64,000 nt of DNA from DYJE01 sp041660385 (GTDB taxonomy: Bacteria > Desulfobacterota > Desulfobacteria > Desulfobacterales > Desulfolunaceae): NCBI GenBank assembly GCA_041660385.1, contig JBAZWJ010000017.1:1-64000 (forward strand), given 5' to 3'. Under the pieces are notes generated by a model. The model saw nothing but the letters and a program-made list of their open reading frames with translations. It searched no databases and was not told where the DNA came from. Positions 6,631-15,872 of this stretch are shown here, in pieces. The position numbers were made by a program, and so were the translations under genes. Each line of letters begins with the position of its first letter. Position 1 is the first letter of the stretch.

Positions 6631-8988
6631 ATGAATCTTACAGATAAAAAAATCATGATACCCATATTGAAAAAAACGGCCATCGGAACGGGTTGCGTTC
6701 TTATTGCCATCCTTGTTCTAATCTTGATGTACTGCTGGCATCTTTCCAATGGCATAGAAAAAAGATTCTCCGGACGAAAATGGAAATTGCCGTCTTCGGT
6801 CTATTCCGACACCACCCTTCTTTTCACCGACAAGAAAATCAGCGTTGATGACCTTGAAAATAAATTGATCCGAATTGGTTACAAACTCAGCGAAAGTCAG
6901 CCGGAAAAAAAGGGGGAATACGCCCTTGTCAAAGGCGGAATTGAGATTTATTTCAATGATCTTAATCTTCCTGGCAATATTCGTGAAGGCTTTCCTGCCG
7001 CCATTGATATCAGAAACAAAACCATCAAAAAAATTAAGCGGATCGATACTGAAGAAATCCTATCCACAGTAGAACTTGATCCAGAACTTGTTATGCAATA
7101 CTTCGGAAAAGAACGGGAATTAAGAAAGATCGTTTCCATCAAGCATGTTCCCAAGCATCTGATCCATGCCGTGCTGGCTGCTGAAGACGGGCGTTTCTTT
7201 TCCCATCTGGGCATTGACCCCATTGGGATTTTCAGGGCACTTTATGTAAACCTCCGCGCTGGCTATATCCAGCAGGGCGGATCCACATTAACACAGCAAT
7301 TGGCGAAAAATTACTTTCTGTCACCCGAAAGAACCATCAAACGGAAAATTAACGAACTGCTGATTTCCCTTTCCATCGAACTGAAATACAGCAAGGAAGA
7401 CATCCTTGAAATATATCTGAATGAAATCTACTTTGGTCAGAAAGCCTCCATATCCATCAACGGAGTTGGAGAAGCGGCCAATTTTTATTTCGGAAAAGAA
7501 GTGGAGAACATAACTCTTTCCGAAGCAGCTATCATTGCAGGTCTTATCAAAGCTCCCAATAAGTATTCTCCATATTCACACGTTGAAAAATGTAAAAAAC
7601 GACGTGATTTGGTGCTTTACGCCATGCATAAAAAAGAATGGATAAGCGACTCGGAGCTCAAAAGGGCTTTAATTGAACCCATAACCACAGTGGGCGTCCA
7701 GAAAAAAGTACAGATCGCGCCCTATTTCATGGATTATGTTTCATCTCAGCTCAATGACCTCTATCCTGAAACAGCACTTTCAAGCCTTGGGTTTTCGATC
7801 TACACGACTCTTGATCTGGACGTTCAAGCTGCTGCTGAAGAGGCGCTTGAAAAAGGTTTAACCAAACTCGAAGAAAAAAATCCTGAGCTCAAACGCTTCA
7901 CCGATTCCGAAAAGCTCCAGGGAGCCATCCTGGTGATCCAGCCCCGAACAGGAAACATCCTGGCCCTGGTGGGCGGAAGGGATTACAAACAGAGCCAGTT
8001 CAACAGAATCACCCAGGCCAAACGTCAGGCAGGAAGCTGTTTCAAGCCTCTTGTTGTTGCTACGCTTCTTGATTTATACAAACCGTCCGATCTTCTTTCC
8101 AATGCGGAAATGAGTTATATGGTCAACGGAGCGGCATGGACACCCAACAACTACGGCGTTCATCCTGAAAAGAGTATGACTGTCAGGGAAATGCTTCGCG
8201 TGTCCTGCAACAGAGCTGCTGTGGATATGGTCGTGACCGGTGGAGAGGGACATGTGGCCGAAGGAGTGAAAGCCTTCAATTTTTCAACGGAAATCTATCC
8301 ATACCCTTCCATCGCTTTAGGCTCGTTTGAAGTCATCCCATTGGAACTTGCCAGAGCTTACTGCGCCTTTGCTGCTGATGGTGTAGAACCACATACCCTG
8401 TCTTTAAAAGATGTGATTGATGAAAATGGCCATGTTCTTGTGAGAAAATACATGGATATACAGACTGTCATGTCACCTGCGAAAGCGTATCTTGTGACAT
8501 CCATGCTCGAAACCGTTGCAAAAACAGGAACAGCAAAGACCTTATTAAACCGATACGGAATCAATTTCCCTGTAGCCGGGAAAACCGGTTCAACAAACGG
8601 ATACAAAGACGCCTGGTTCGTCGGCTACACACCTGATCTCCTCATCCTTGTCTGGGTTGGATTCGACAATGGTGAATCCATTGACGCAACAGGATCAGGA
8701 GCCGCCATCCCAATTTTCGCCGATCTTATAAAATCCATACCCGATTATATTACAAAAGATTCTTTTGCAGTGCCACAAGGTGTGGTCAAACTGAATCTGT
8801 GCAAGCAAAGCCGAAAAATTGCCACATCCCATTGTCCTGACACGTATACAGAATATTTTCTTGAAGAAAACAAGACCGAAGACGCATGCAATATACACAC
8901 TGCAAGCAGACTGAGAAAGGTCCTGGAAGATATTCAGGAAGACATTCAGGAATACGATTTTGATGATTATGAGGATTTGTTCAACTAA
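6631..8988 (+). CDS. class A penicillin-binding protein (PBP1-type transglycosylase/transpeptidase)
   Basis: A 785-aa bifunctional murein synthase anchored in the inner membrane. A single N-terminal membrane segment (about 13-33) is followed by a linker resembling the UB2H region of PBP1B. The GT51 glycosyltransferase domain (about 170-345) shows AAEDGRFFSHLG with catalytic E185, and QGGSTLTQQLAKN. The transpeptidase domain (about 420-730) carries the S-x-x-K box (AGSCFKPL, nucleophile S469), the SxN box (SCNRAA) and the K-T-G box (AGKTGSTN, K651). It polymerises lipid II glycan and crosslinks peptides. The order of domains and the length resemble PBP1B (mrcB) more than PBP1A, but I leave the symbol open. 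The C-terminal tail is acidic. No strong ribosome site is seen before this ATG. Confidence 0.93.
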   Translation: MNLTDKKIMIPILKKTAIGTGCVLIAILVLILMYCWHLSNGIEKRFSGRKWKLPSSVYSDTTLLFTDKKISVDDLENKLIRIGYKLSESQPEKKGEYALVKGGIEIYFNDLNLPGNIREGFPAAIDIRNKTIKKIKRIDTEEILSTVELDPELVMQYFGKERELRKIVSIKHVPKHLIHAVLAAEDGRFFSHLGIDPIGIFRALYVNLRAGYIQQGGSTLTQQLAKNYFLSPERTIKRKINELLISLSIELKYSKEDILEIYLNEIYFGQKASISINGVGEAANFYFGKEVENITLSEAAIIAGLIKAPNKYSPYSHVEKCKKRRDLVLYAMHKKEWISDSELKRALIEPITTVGVQKKVQIAPYFMDYVSSQLNDLYPETALSSLGFSIYTTLDLDVQAAAEEALEKGLTKLEEKNPELKRFTDSEKLQGAILVIQPRTGNILALVGGRDYKQSQFNRITQAKRQAGSCFKPLVVATLLDLYKPSDLLSNAEMSYMVNGAAWTPNNYGVHPEKSMTVREMLRVSCNRAAVDMVVTGGEGHVAEGVKAFNFSTEIYPYPSIALGSFEVIPLELARAYCAFAADGVEPHTLSLKDVIDENGHVLVRKYMDIQTVMSPAKAYLVTSMLETVAKTGTAKTLLNRYGINFPVAGKTGSTNGYKDAWFVGYTPDLLILVWVGFDNGESIDATGSGAAIPIFADLIKSIPDYITKDSFAVPQGVVKLNLCKQSRKIATSHCPDTYTEYFLEENKTEDACNIHTASRLRKVLEDIQEDIQEYDFDDYEDLFN

Positions 8989-9075
8989 GCTTTTATAGCA
9001 TTCCGTCATGCCTTAACCGATCAAGAGTGTTCAACATTTTTGGGTAACATCTCATTTCCAACAGGAGGGTCAACC

Positions 9076-10689
9076 ATGGATGACTTTACGTTTGTGGATA
9101 TGTTTCCTTTATCCCAGGACACAACAGAGTACAGGTTTCTGACTGATAACTACATATCACTTACACAGTGGGATGGCATGGATATCGTCAGAGTTGACGA
9201 GGAAGGCCTTGTTCTCCTTTCCCAGGAGGCATTCAGGGATGTATCTCACCTGCTCCGTTCATCCCATCTGCAACTTCTTTCGGATATTTTTAAAGACAAG
9301 GAAGCATCCTTTAATGACCGTTTCGTGGCCCTTGAAATGCTTAAAAACGCTGTTATCTCAGCTGAAGGCGAGTTTCCCATGTGCCAGGATACCGGGACAG
9401 CCATTGTCATGGGCAAAAAAGGGCAAAAGATCTGGACAGGCTACAATGATGAAGCATTGATTTCCAAAGGTGTTTTCAATGCTTACAGGAAATACAATCT
9501 CAGATATTCCCAGAACACTCCGTTCACCATGTACAAGGAAAAAAACACAGGAAACAACCTTCCGGCCCAGATTGATATCCAGTCTGTTGAAGGAGATGAA
9601 TATTCGTTTCTCTTCATTGCCAAAGGAGGCGGTTCAGCCAATAAATCATTTTTATTTCAGGAGACAAAAGCCCTTCTCAATCCTGAAAACCTCACACGCT
9701 TCCTGAAAGAAAAAATGATTGCCATTGGAACTGCTGCCTGCCCGCCCTACCATATTGCCTTTGTCATTGGGGGCACATCGGCTGAAATGACCATGAAAAC
9801 GGTTAAGCTTGCCACAGCCGGGTATCTGGACGGACTTCCCACCTACGGCGGAGACGCCCCTATCGCTTTCAGAGACACTGATCTTGAAAAAGAAGTGATG
9901 GTCATTTCTCGAAATCTTGGAATCGGCGCTCAATTCGGCGGAAAATATTTCGCCCTTGATGCTCGTGTAATCCGTTTGCCGCGCCATGGGGCCTCATGCC
10001 CTGTTGGTCTTGGCGTAAGTTGCAGCGCAGATCGGAACATCAAAGGAAAAATCAACCGGAATGGAATATTTATCGAGCAGCTTGAAACCGATCCGGCCAA
10101 ATACCTTCCGGAAATCGAAATCGCCCTGGACAAGGCTGTTCATATTTATTTAAACAAACCCATGGCTCAATTAACAGCCGAGCTATCCAAATACCCCCTT
10201 CAAACCCCTCTTCTTCTTTCGGGAAACATTGTTGTGGCAAGAGACAGCGCCCATGCCAGACTTAAGGAAGATATGGACCGTGGAATTCCCTTGCCCGATT
10301 ACATGAAAAATCACATCGTCTATTATGCAGGACCTGCTAAAACACCCGAGGGTTATCCATCAGGTTCCTTCGGTCCCACAACAGCTGCCCGCATGGATGT
10401 GTATGTCCCCCTTTTCCAGAAACAAGGAGCGTCTCTTGTGATGCTTGCCAAAGGAAACCGTTCGGACAAAGTCACCGAATCCTGCAAAACATACGGCGGT
10501 TTTTATCTGGGTTCCATCGGTGGTCCAGGTGCGCGACTCGGCAAAGACTGCATCACCAAAGTCGACGTTATCGCCTTCCCTGAACTGGGCATGGAGGCGG
10601 TTTTCATGATCACGGTCAAAGATTTTCCGGCTTTTATTCTCGTAGATGACAAAGGAAACAATTTTTTCAAACAATTCTCAAAGTTATGA
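9076..10689 (+). CDS. fumA: fumarate hydratase, class I (iron-sulfur)
   Basis: A 537-aa single-chain class I fumarase, joining the alpha (N-terminal) and beta (C-terminal) regions that are separate genes in many anaerobes. It interconverts fumarate and malate in the TCA cycle with a [4Fe-4S] cluster. The three cluster-type cysteines are in PMCQDTG, SCPVGLGVSCSAD and SCKTYGG contexts; KGGGSANKS and GPTTAARMD are also typical of the family. I place the start at ATG 9076 because AGGAGGG lies 6-7 bp before it; a longer frame opens upstream with TTG at 9040. It follows the PBP gene by about 90 bp and may have its own transcript. Confidence 0.92.
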   Translation: MDDFTFVDMFPLSQDTTEYRFLTDNYISLTQWDGMDIVRVDEEGLVLLSQEAFRDVSHLLRSSHLQLLSDIFKDKEASFNDRFVALEMLKNAVISAEGEFPMCQDTGTAIVMGKKGQKIWTGYNDEALISKGVFNAYRKYNLRYSQNTPFTMYKEKNTGNNLPAQIDIQSVEGDEYSFLFIAKGGGSANKSFLFQETKALLNPENLTRFLKEKMIAIGTAACPPYHIAFVIGGTSAEMTMKTVKLATAGYLDGLPTYGGDAPIAFRDTDLEKEVMVISRNLGIGAQFGGKYFALDARVIRLPRHGASCPVGLGVSCSADRNIKGKINRNGIFIEQLETDPAKYLPEIEIALDKAVHIYLNKPMAQLTAELSKYPLQTPLLLSGNIVVARDSAHARLKEDMDRGIPLPDYMKNHIVYYAGPAKTPEGYPSGSFGPTTAARMDVYVPLFQKQGASLVMLAKGNRSDKVTESCKTYGGFYLGSIGGPGARLGKDCITKVDVIAFPELGMEAVFMITVKDFPAFILVDDKGNNFFKQFSKL

Positions 10690-10726
10690 TGGTTTGGTTA
10701 TCTTGTACAGAAGAACATTAAAAAAA

Positions 10727-10765
10727 CACCCTTATTTTGTTATATTTTTGGTCAAAAAAAGGGTG
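10727..10765 (-). terminator. intrinsic terminator of the rubredoxin operon
   Basis: Minus-strand CACCC...GGGTG stem (CACCCTT/AAGGGTG on the plus strand at 10727-10733 and 10759-10765) followed on the minus strand by a run of six or more T (plus-strand A-run 10721-10726). It lies 40 bp after the rubredoxin stop and 38 bp after the convergent fumarase gene. Confidence 0.7.
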
Positions 10766-10804
10766 CGCTTTATCATGTTTATAATTAACAGCAAATCAAG
10801 CCTT

Positions 10805-10987
10805 TCAAACATTGTCAGGTTTATCTTTTACGCACAATTCCTTGAAGTACTCTTTTTCGTAACCACAACGTGGGCAGATCCAGTCTTCCGGCAAATCCTC
10901 AAAGGCTGTTCCGGGAGATATGGCGTTCTGGGGTTCGCCTTTGTAAGGGTCGTAAATATAACCACAGGGGCATTTGAAACGGTTCAT
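10805..10987 (-). CDS. rubredoxin
   Basis: A 60-aa one-iron electron carrier. The two metal-binding knuckles are visible: KCPCGYIYDP (residues 5-14) and CPRCGYEK (38-45). Spacing and length match typical rubredoxin, although the first knuckle is C-P-C-G rather than the usual C-x-x-C-G, giving cysteines C6 and C8; this shortens the first knuckle by one residue and is unusual. It overlaps the DUF3786 gene by 4 bp, so both are translated together, which points to shared redox function, probably feeding oxygen- or peroxide-reducing enzymes nearby. Confidence 0.88.
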   Translation of the reverse strand: MNRFKCPCGYIYDPYKGEPQNAISPGTAFEDLPEDWICPRCGYEKEYFKELCVKDKPDNV

Positions 10988-11817
10988 ACTTTAGGGGGTT
11001 CTCCACAGAGAAGTTGTCTCAGTCTTTCACTCAGAAATACAATGGATTCGATATCCAGATGGTCGATTACGGTTTCATCAAACATCAGTTTCACCTGTCC
11101 GTTGAAATCCTCATCAAGCGCCCTGTCCCAGAAAAGAAGAACCACGGGAACTTTAGGAAGAGGTCTGAACATGATCGCCGCATCAGCCGAGCCTTCGATG
11201 TCCGACACTATCTCACCGCCGATGGCAAGAGATTGAGAAACAAGTTCGTCTTTATTTCCGGAAAACCTTACGTTTAAAGGTTCCTCCACCTGTTTTGCCA
11301 TGGTGATCACCTTGCTCACCGTGTTGGGAAACTGGACAAATCCTTTCCAGTGACCTTTGGGGTTTGAACGGCCTCCCTGAGCAAGGTGGTTCAGAATGAA
11401 CACCTGCTCCCAGCGTGTGAGCTCCGCACCATCCATCCGGGAAATGTCGAGCCCGCAGATAAAGACATGGTCTTTGAAGTATGGAAGCCTTAACCCTTCC
11501 CGTCCTTCAAATGTCACAATCTCACCGCCGATCCGCGCAGGTAGATCTTCGAGTTTCATGGATGCGGCCCGAGTCCGTGCCCATGAGAGAGCGTCTTCGG
11601 CCAGGTCCCTTTTCAGCCATTTCCCTTGAGCATACTGCTCTTTCAATTCTATTTCACACCGAGCAAGAAGGTCCGCAGGAATATAGGGACAGTTTTTAAG
11701 AGGGTATTTTTCAGCCACAACCTTGCTGGCAAAAGCCATGCACGTTGGAAATCCGCAATCTTTGCAGTTGGTCCTGGGAAGAACATCACGGTAAAGATCA
11801 ACAACTGAAAGAGCCAT
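10984..11817 (-). CDS. (4Fe-4S) cluster domain / DUF3786 protein
   Basis: A 277-aa protein with an N-terminal iron-sulfur motif of the Fes/(4Fe-4S) type (CKDCGFPTCMAFA with a later C-P, residues 18-42), as in corrinoid iron-sulfur protein subunits and RnfB. The rest (about 75-265) is the conserved DUF3786 region of unknown function, with LPYFKDHVFICG and FILNHLAQGG. The combination is common in strict anaerobes. It sits between a ferredoxin and a rubredoxin gene on the same strand, so it is probably an electron-transfer or metal-linked protein. The reaction is unknown. Confidence 0.85.
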   Translation of the reverse strand: MALSVVDLYRDVLPRTNCKDCGFPTCMAFASKVVAEKYPLKNCPYIPADLLARCEIELKEQYAQGKWLKRDLAEDALSWARTRAASMKLEDLPARIGGEIVTFEGREGLRLPYFKDHVFICGLDISRMDGAELTRWEQVFILNHLAQGGRSNPKGHWKGFVQFPNTVSKVITMAKQVEEPLNVRFSGNKDELVSQSLAIGGEIVSDIEGSADAAIMFRPLPKVPVVLLFWDRALDEDFNGQVKLMFDETVIDHLDIESIVFLSERLRQLLCGEPPKV

Positions 11818-11905
11818 AATTCATCCTTATTCCATATTTCAGTCAAAAATACATTCCAAATAGTCGTAAGGGGCTACACTTTCATACTGTTCATGCATGA
11901 TCTTT

Positions 11906-12094
11906 CTAATCCTGAAACATGATACACTGTGCCGGACAGTTTTTCACTGCGTCAAGAACCTCATTTTCCGGATAGACGTCGCATTCAAGCACCTCAATAT
12001 ACCCTGCTCTGTTTACTTTAAAAACAGAAGGGCAAATCTCTGTGCATATGCCACACATCGTGCACTCACTCAAATCAACCACAGGTGTTTTCAT
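11906..12094 (-). CDS. ferredoxin, single [4Fe-4S]
   Basis: A 62-aa ferredoxin with C-x2-C-x2-C-x3-C-P (CTMCGICTEICP, residues 12-23) and a distal CPAQC. Only one complete cluster motif is present; the distal cysteines may supply the fourth ligand or a disulfide, as in monocluster ferredoxins of sulfate reducers. It is upstream of the DUF3786 and rubredoxin genes on the same strand with an 88-bp gap, so it likely belongs to the same redox group. Confidence 0.9.
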   Translation of the reverse strand: MKTPVVDLSECTMCGICTEICPSVFKVNRAGYIEVLECDVYPENEVLDAVKNCPAQCIMFQD

Positions 12095-12126
12095 GTACCA
12101 CCATTATTTCCAATTAAAACAAAAAA

Positions 12127-12155
12127 CCGGCAAGAGAAACAAAACCCTCACCGGC
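12127..12155 (-). terminator. possible terminator of the zinc-ribbon gene
   Basis: On the minus strand, CCGGTGAG and CTCTTGCCGG can pair (CCGG/CCGG plus GAG/CTC with a small internal loop), followed by TTTTTTG. It lies just after the 58-aa gene and just before the ferredoxin ATG. Confidence 0.45.
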
Positions 12156-12199
12156 ATTCATCCAAGACCGTTTCGTTCGTTGTCTGTCATAACAGATGA

Positions 12200-12376
12200 T
12201 TACTTGCCAACAGGTTTGCATTTGGACATATCAAGTTCAGTTCCGCATTCGACGCATTTGTGTGTTTTTTTCAGCTCATCACCAAAAATCTCGTTTTCTT
12301 TCCCACATGATGTGCAATCACACGTGTAAGTGACTAACGTTTTGTTGAGTTCGTTTCCCGGACAACGTTGTTCCAT
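12200..12376 (-). CDS. small zinc-ribbon/rubredoxin-like protein, 58 aa
   Basis: Starts at ATG 12376 behind a good ribosome site (CAGGAGGTTAAC). The 58-aa product has four to six cysteines in two knuckles: CDCTSCGKEN (residues 19-28) and KCVECGTEL (40-48), a layout typical of rubredoxin-like or zinc-ribbon mini-proteins. It lies between ferredoxin and a conserved small gene on the same strand, in the redox cluster. Whether it binds Fe or Zn cannot be told from the sequence. Confidence 0.75.
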   Translation of the reverse strand: MEQRCPGNELNKTLVTYTCDCTSCGKENEIFGDELKKTHKCVECGTELDMSKCKPVGK

Positions 12377-12465
12377 GTTAACCTCCTGATAATTGTGTTA
12401 CTTGACAAAGGGGCAAACGGCCCATGTTAAGACCAGTCTGCGGTGAGTCCATTATAATGGATACA

Positions 12466-12681
12466 TCAATCAAGTGCTCGCTCATTCCACCAGCCCTTAC
12501 GAATATGGGCTGTGCGTTCCTTTTCAGCCAGCTGCTTAATCTTGTACGCGGAATCACGCATGACCCCATACATGATACCGCAATTATTGTCTTCCCGTTC
12601 TTCATCGCCTTTGTCTGCAAGCTCCAGCATTTCTTTCACCAGCAAAAGGGTGGCTTTGATATTTACGTCACATTTTCTCAC
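12466..12681 (-). CDS. conserved small protein of unknown function, 71 aa
   Basis: Starts at GTG 12681 preceded by GGGAGATCAAGCC. The protein has an amphipathic N-terminal helix (ATLLLVKEMLELADKGDEE) and a central CGIMYGVMRDSAYKIKQLAE block; I recall similar short proteins in sulfate reducers but can name no family. A second frame in the same interval (minus, 12378-12620) has no ribosome site and is taken as a shadow. Being in the redox cluster suggests, but does not prove, a stress or redox link. Confidence 0.55.
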   Translation of the reverse strand: MRKCDVNIKATLLLVKEMLELADKGDEEREDNNCGIMYGVMRDSAYKIKQLAEKERTAHIRKGWWNERALD

Positions 12682-12809
12682 GGCTTGATCTCCCTTTTTT
12701 TGCTGGTACCTTTACATAATCACTTTCGATTCTATTAATCTTTAGTTTGATTCTGTTTCAATTATCATGCCAGAGCTTTACATACTTTGGTGCTCCGAGG
12801 CGAACATCA

Positions 12810-12831
12810 AGGCGGGTTTAGAACCCGCCTG
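12810..12831. repeat. short GC-rich inverted repeat (family D)
   Basis: AGGCGGGTT-TAG-AACCCGCCT; the same core occurs in GGGACGGGTTCCAAACCCGCC at 44276-44296 and, more loosely, GTAGGGGCGGGCCTCGTACC at 51126-51150. It lies just after cydB and may help end its transcript. Confidence 0.5.
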
Positions 12832-12851
12832 TCCCAAAAACCACTCAAAAT

Positions 12852-13880
12852 TTAATACGCCTCTCCATGATGAAGATCCTCTTCTTTAACTTTCGTTGAA
12901 AATACTTTGTAAGCCCATGTCTGGTAAGCAATAACAAGGGGAATGAAACATATCACAACCCCAAGCATAATCTTCAAGGTCAAGGGACTTGATGATGAAT
13001 TGTACGCTGTCAGAGAAAATGCGGGGTCCATATTAGAACCGAAAAGCGTGGGGAAAAGGCCAATCACTCCGAAGAACGTAGCAAGGACAATGGTAAGGCT
13101 TGATGCGCCCCATGCCATGAAATACGATTGTTTTTTGAGATAAAACCTGACACCCACAAGTGCTGCAACCGCAGCAAATATCACGATGAAAAGCGCGGGT
13201 TGTGCAAAATAATTTTTGAACAGATCTGTGGCGAAATAGGATGAAACAACGAACACCAGAGTCATTACAAGCACGACGGGCCAGGTACGTTCAGCTGTCC
13301 GGGCCGCTCTGTCATGAAGATCACCTTCTGTCCTGATACACAACCACAATGCCCCATGCTGAATAAACAGACAAAGAAAAAGAACACCGCCCAGAAGGCC
13401 GTAGGGATTGAGAAGGGTCAGAAGGTTGCCGTGAAAGACCCCATCACCGTCAATGGGAAGCCCCATAAAAATATTGGCGAAAGCCACGCCGAAAAGAAGG
13501 GCCGGAGTCGCACTGCCGATAAAGAAACAGGTGTCCCAAATTCTTTTCCAGCCGGGGCTTTCGATCTGACTTCTGAATTCGATGGAAACACCACGAATGA
13601 TCAGAGCAAAGAGAATCAGCATAAGCGGCGTGTAAAGTGCTGAGAACATGGTGGCGTAAACAGGCGGGAATGCGGCAAAGGTAACACCTCCAGCCGTAAT
13701 CAGCCACACTTCGTTGCCATCCCAGAGAGGGCCGATGGCCGTCAGCATGGTTTTCCGGTCATTGTCTGTCTTTCCAAGAAACGGATAAAGTGTTCCAACA
13801 CCAAAATCAAACCCGTCTGTCATGAAGAAAACAGCCCAGAGCAAACCCCACAAAAAAAACCATATTGCTTGTAATTCCAT
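12852..13880 (-). CDS. cydB: cytochrome bd quinol oxidase subunit II
   Basis: A 342-aa polytopic protein with the family N-terminus (WFFLWGLLWAVFFMTDGFDFGVGTLYPFLG) and about eight to nine membrane helices. With CydA it forms the bd-type terminal oxidase, which reduces oxygen to water with quinol electrons and has high oxygen affinity; in strict anaerobes it serves oxygen removal. ATG has a GGAGGTTTAT ribosome site. It follows cydA by 128 bp, with a hairpin between them. Confidence 0.95.
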   Translation of the reverse strand: MELQAIWFFLWGLLWAVFFMTDGFDFGVGTLYPFLGKTDNDRKTMLTAIGPLWDGNEVWLITAGGVTFAAFPPVYATMFSALYTPLMLILFALIIRGVSIEFRSQIESPGWKRIWDTCFFIGSATPALLFGVAFANIFMGLPIDGDGVFHGNLLTLLNPYGLLGGVLFLCLFIQHGALWLCIRTEGDLHDRAARTAERTWPVVLVMTLVFVVSSYFATDLFKNYFAQPALFIVIFAAVAALVGVRFYLKKQSYFMAWGASSLTIVLATFFGVIGLFPTLFGSNMDPAFSLTAYNSSSSPLTLKIMLGVVICFIPLVIAYQTWAYKVFSTKVKEEDLHHGEAY

Positions 13881-13953
13881 ATAAACCTCCGATTGGTTAA
13901 CCCTTAATTTTTAAAGGGTGATATTTTATTGTTTCACATTGTTCCTGATGTCC

Positions 13954-13982
13954 CGGTGTTTCGTTAAGACCGTGAAACACCG
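13954..13982. other. hairpin between cydA and cydB
   Basis: CGGTGTTTC (13954-13962) and GAAACACCG (13974-13982) form a 9-bp stem in the 128-bp gap. There is no T-run, so it may tune the ratio of the two messages rather than terminate. Confidence 0.45.
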
Positions 13983-14008
13983 TATCTCTGTCTGTTATCA
14001 ACAGACGG

Positions 14009-15313
14009 TCATGCTGTTTCCGGCCCTTTTTTGGCATGCTTAAACATCAGGAAATAGCCCACGGCTCCCAGAAGTCCATACACAACCACAAAAGCAATTA
14101 GGGTAAACAGAACCTGTGAGCTTGCAACAGGTGAGGCAGCATCGCTGGTTTTCATCAGGCCGTAAACGATCCAGGGCTGACGGCCGACTTCTGCCAGAAT
14201 CCAGCCCGATTCAATGGCAATCACAGGCAGAGGGATGGAAAATAAAATAATTTTCAAAAGCAATGGGTTTTCAAGAAGTTTTTTACGTTTGATCCAGAGA
14301 ACCAGAGTGATCAGAGGAAAGAACGTTCCAAGCCCCACCATGGCCTTGAAAGCAAGAGATGTGATAAGAACAGGGGGCCGCTCGTCTTTAGGAATATCCT
14401 TGAGGCCAGTGATTCTCGCATTGAAATCATGGGTGGCGAGAAAACTCAAAAGACCTGGAAGACGACCTATTTCTATGGAGTTTCGCTCATTTTCTTCATC
14501 GGGAATGGCCAAGAGGAACACAGGCGCTCGTTCTGAGGTTTCCCAGTGTGATTCCATGGCAGCGAGTTTTGCCGGCTGAACTTCTGCCACATGGATACCG
14601 TGGAGATCTCCTGAAACAAAGGCGAGAACAGAGCATACAAGCCCCACCACCAGAGCCATATTGAATGATTTGGTGAACAACTGGACTTCGTTCTTTTTCA
14701 ACAAATGATAAGCACTCACGCCCATAACGAAAAACGCACCGAAAATATAAGAGGCCGTAAGGGTATGAAACATCTCGTAAAGTGCGAACTTCTGAGTAAT
14801 AATAGCAAGAAAATCGGTGAGCTCGGCACGTCCATTACGGATGGTATAGCCCACGGGGTGCTGCATCCAGGAATTGGCAGCAAGAATCCAGATGGCCGAC
14901 AAAGAACCGGCGATGGCCACAAGCCACATTACAAAGGCATGGGCTTTGGCAGAAAGCTTTTTCCAGCCAAAAATCCAGATACCGATAAATGTGGATTCAA
15001 GAAAAAAAGCCACCGTTGCTTCAACGGCAAGAAGGGAGCCAAACACGTCTCCCACATACTCTGAGTAACGTGACCAGTTGGTACCGAACTGGAATTCCAG
15101 AGTGATTCCCGTCACGATTCCAACCGCAAAGTTAATCAGAAAAAGCTTCCCGAAAAACTTGGTCAACCTTAAATAATCCTCATCTCCCGTTCGTGCATAC
15201 TTGGTTTCCATGAACGCTAAAAGCACAGAGAGCCCCAGCGTCAGGGGTACAAACAGAAAATGAAACATCGTCGCCGCAGCGAACTGAAGCCGTGATAGAA
15301 AAACCACATCCAT
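14009..15313 (-). CDS. cydA: cytochrome bd quinol oxidase subunit I
   Basis: A 434-aa haem-binding subunit. The N-terminus has LSRLQFAAATMFHFLFVPLTLG, which contains the haem-ligand histidine. SGWILAEVGRQPWIVYG is the conserved GRQPW motif near the quinol site. The Q-loop is short, as in the CydA group without the long insert. About nine membrane segments. ATG 15313 is chosen because GGAGGACAAC precedes it; the frame also opens at an upstream TTG. Together with the neighbouring NDH-2 it would give a minimal NADH-to-oxygen chain. Confidence 0.95.
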   Translation of the reverse strand: MDVVFLSRLQFAAATMFHFLFVPLTLGLSVLLAFMETKYARTGDEDYLRLTKFFGKLFLINFAVGIVTGITLEFQFGTNWSRYSEYVGDVFGSLLAVEATVAFFLESTFIGIWIFGWKKLSAKAHAFVMWLVAIAGSLSAIWILAANSWMQHPVGYTIRNGRAELTDFLAIITQKFALYEMFHTLTASYIFGAFFVMGVSAYHLLKKNEVQLFTKSFNMALVVGLVCSVLAFVSGDLHGIHVAEVQPAKLAAMESHWETSERAPVFLLAIPDEENERNSIEIGRLPGLLSFLATHDFNARITGLKDIPKDERPPVLITSLAFKAMVGLGTFFPLITLVLWIKRKKLLENPLLLKIILFSIPLPVIAIESGWILAEVGRQPWIVYGLMKTSDAASPVASSQVLFTLIAFVVVYGLLGAVGYFLMFKHAKKGPETA

Positions 15314-15872
15314 GTTGTCCTCCGTCAATAATACTTTATGGTTTTAAATAGGTTGAAAAATTAATCTTAGAACAGGATACACGTTTTATGCCAAATTGAT
15401 TGTCTAACTGAAGAAATCGAAATATTATAACTATAACACGATTGAAAGGTCATCCACAATTTATTTTAACAGGCGTTTCCATCACAATCGAATGTTGCTT
15501 TTTAACAATGGATCCAGTTATTTTATCATTTGCTCTAAAAAAGACAAACTTGTTCCAGATAAGAATGAGACACATGTATTGTAAGACATGTGTTTGCCTC
15601 GGATCGCTAAGTGCATTGAGGTTCAAAGGATGTCCACTTTTTTATTCCAACAGGTCTTTCGTACCATGCTGACTTATCGGGCGCGTAATGCCAGGACCGA
15701 GGGACTGATGCTGAATATAATTGAATGTACCCTTTTTATATTTTAACCCACAAAAAAAGAAATGCGCTGCACAAGCTATAAAATTCAACCATCAATCCTG
15801 GCACGAAAATTGATAGATCAACATAATATCGAGCAACTCGATAACAACCATGCCAGGTAACAAGGAGGCGTC
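15314..15872. other. divergent control region, cydA on the left and the 119-aa gene on the right
   Basis: About 560 bp without a credible gene. It holds an 8-bp inverted repeat ACACATGT/ACATGTGT (15570-15577 and 15586-15593), an AT-rich stretch upstream of cydA (minus-strand TATAGTTATAATATT near 15425), and a sigma54-type promoter at 15799-15814. I saw no clear Rex or FNR palindrome. Confidence 0.5.
15799..15814 (+). promoter_or_regulatory. candidate sigma54 (-24/-12) promoter
   Basis: TGGCACG-AAAA-TTGAT, preceded by C, matches the sigma54 consensus TGGCACG-N4-TTGC-W in all but one conserved base (A for C at -12). It lies about 60 bp before the 119-aa gene and the ferritin-like gene behind it. 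The 8-bp inverted repeat at 15570-15593 is at a distance suited to an enhancer-binding protein. Confidence 0.5.

Noticed and set aside
15442..15672. 76-aa plus-strand frame in the cydA upstream region
   Set aside because: No ribosome site, odd composition, no family resemblance, and it lies over likely promoter sequence.
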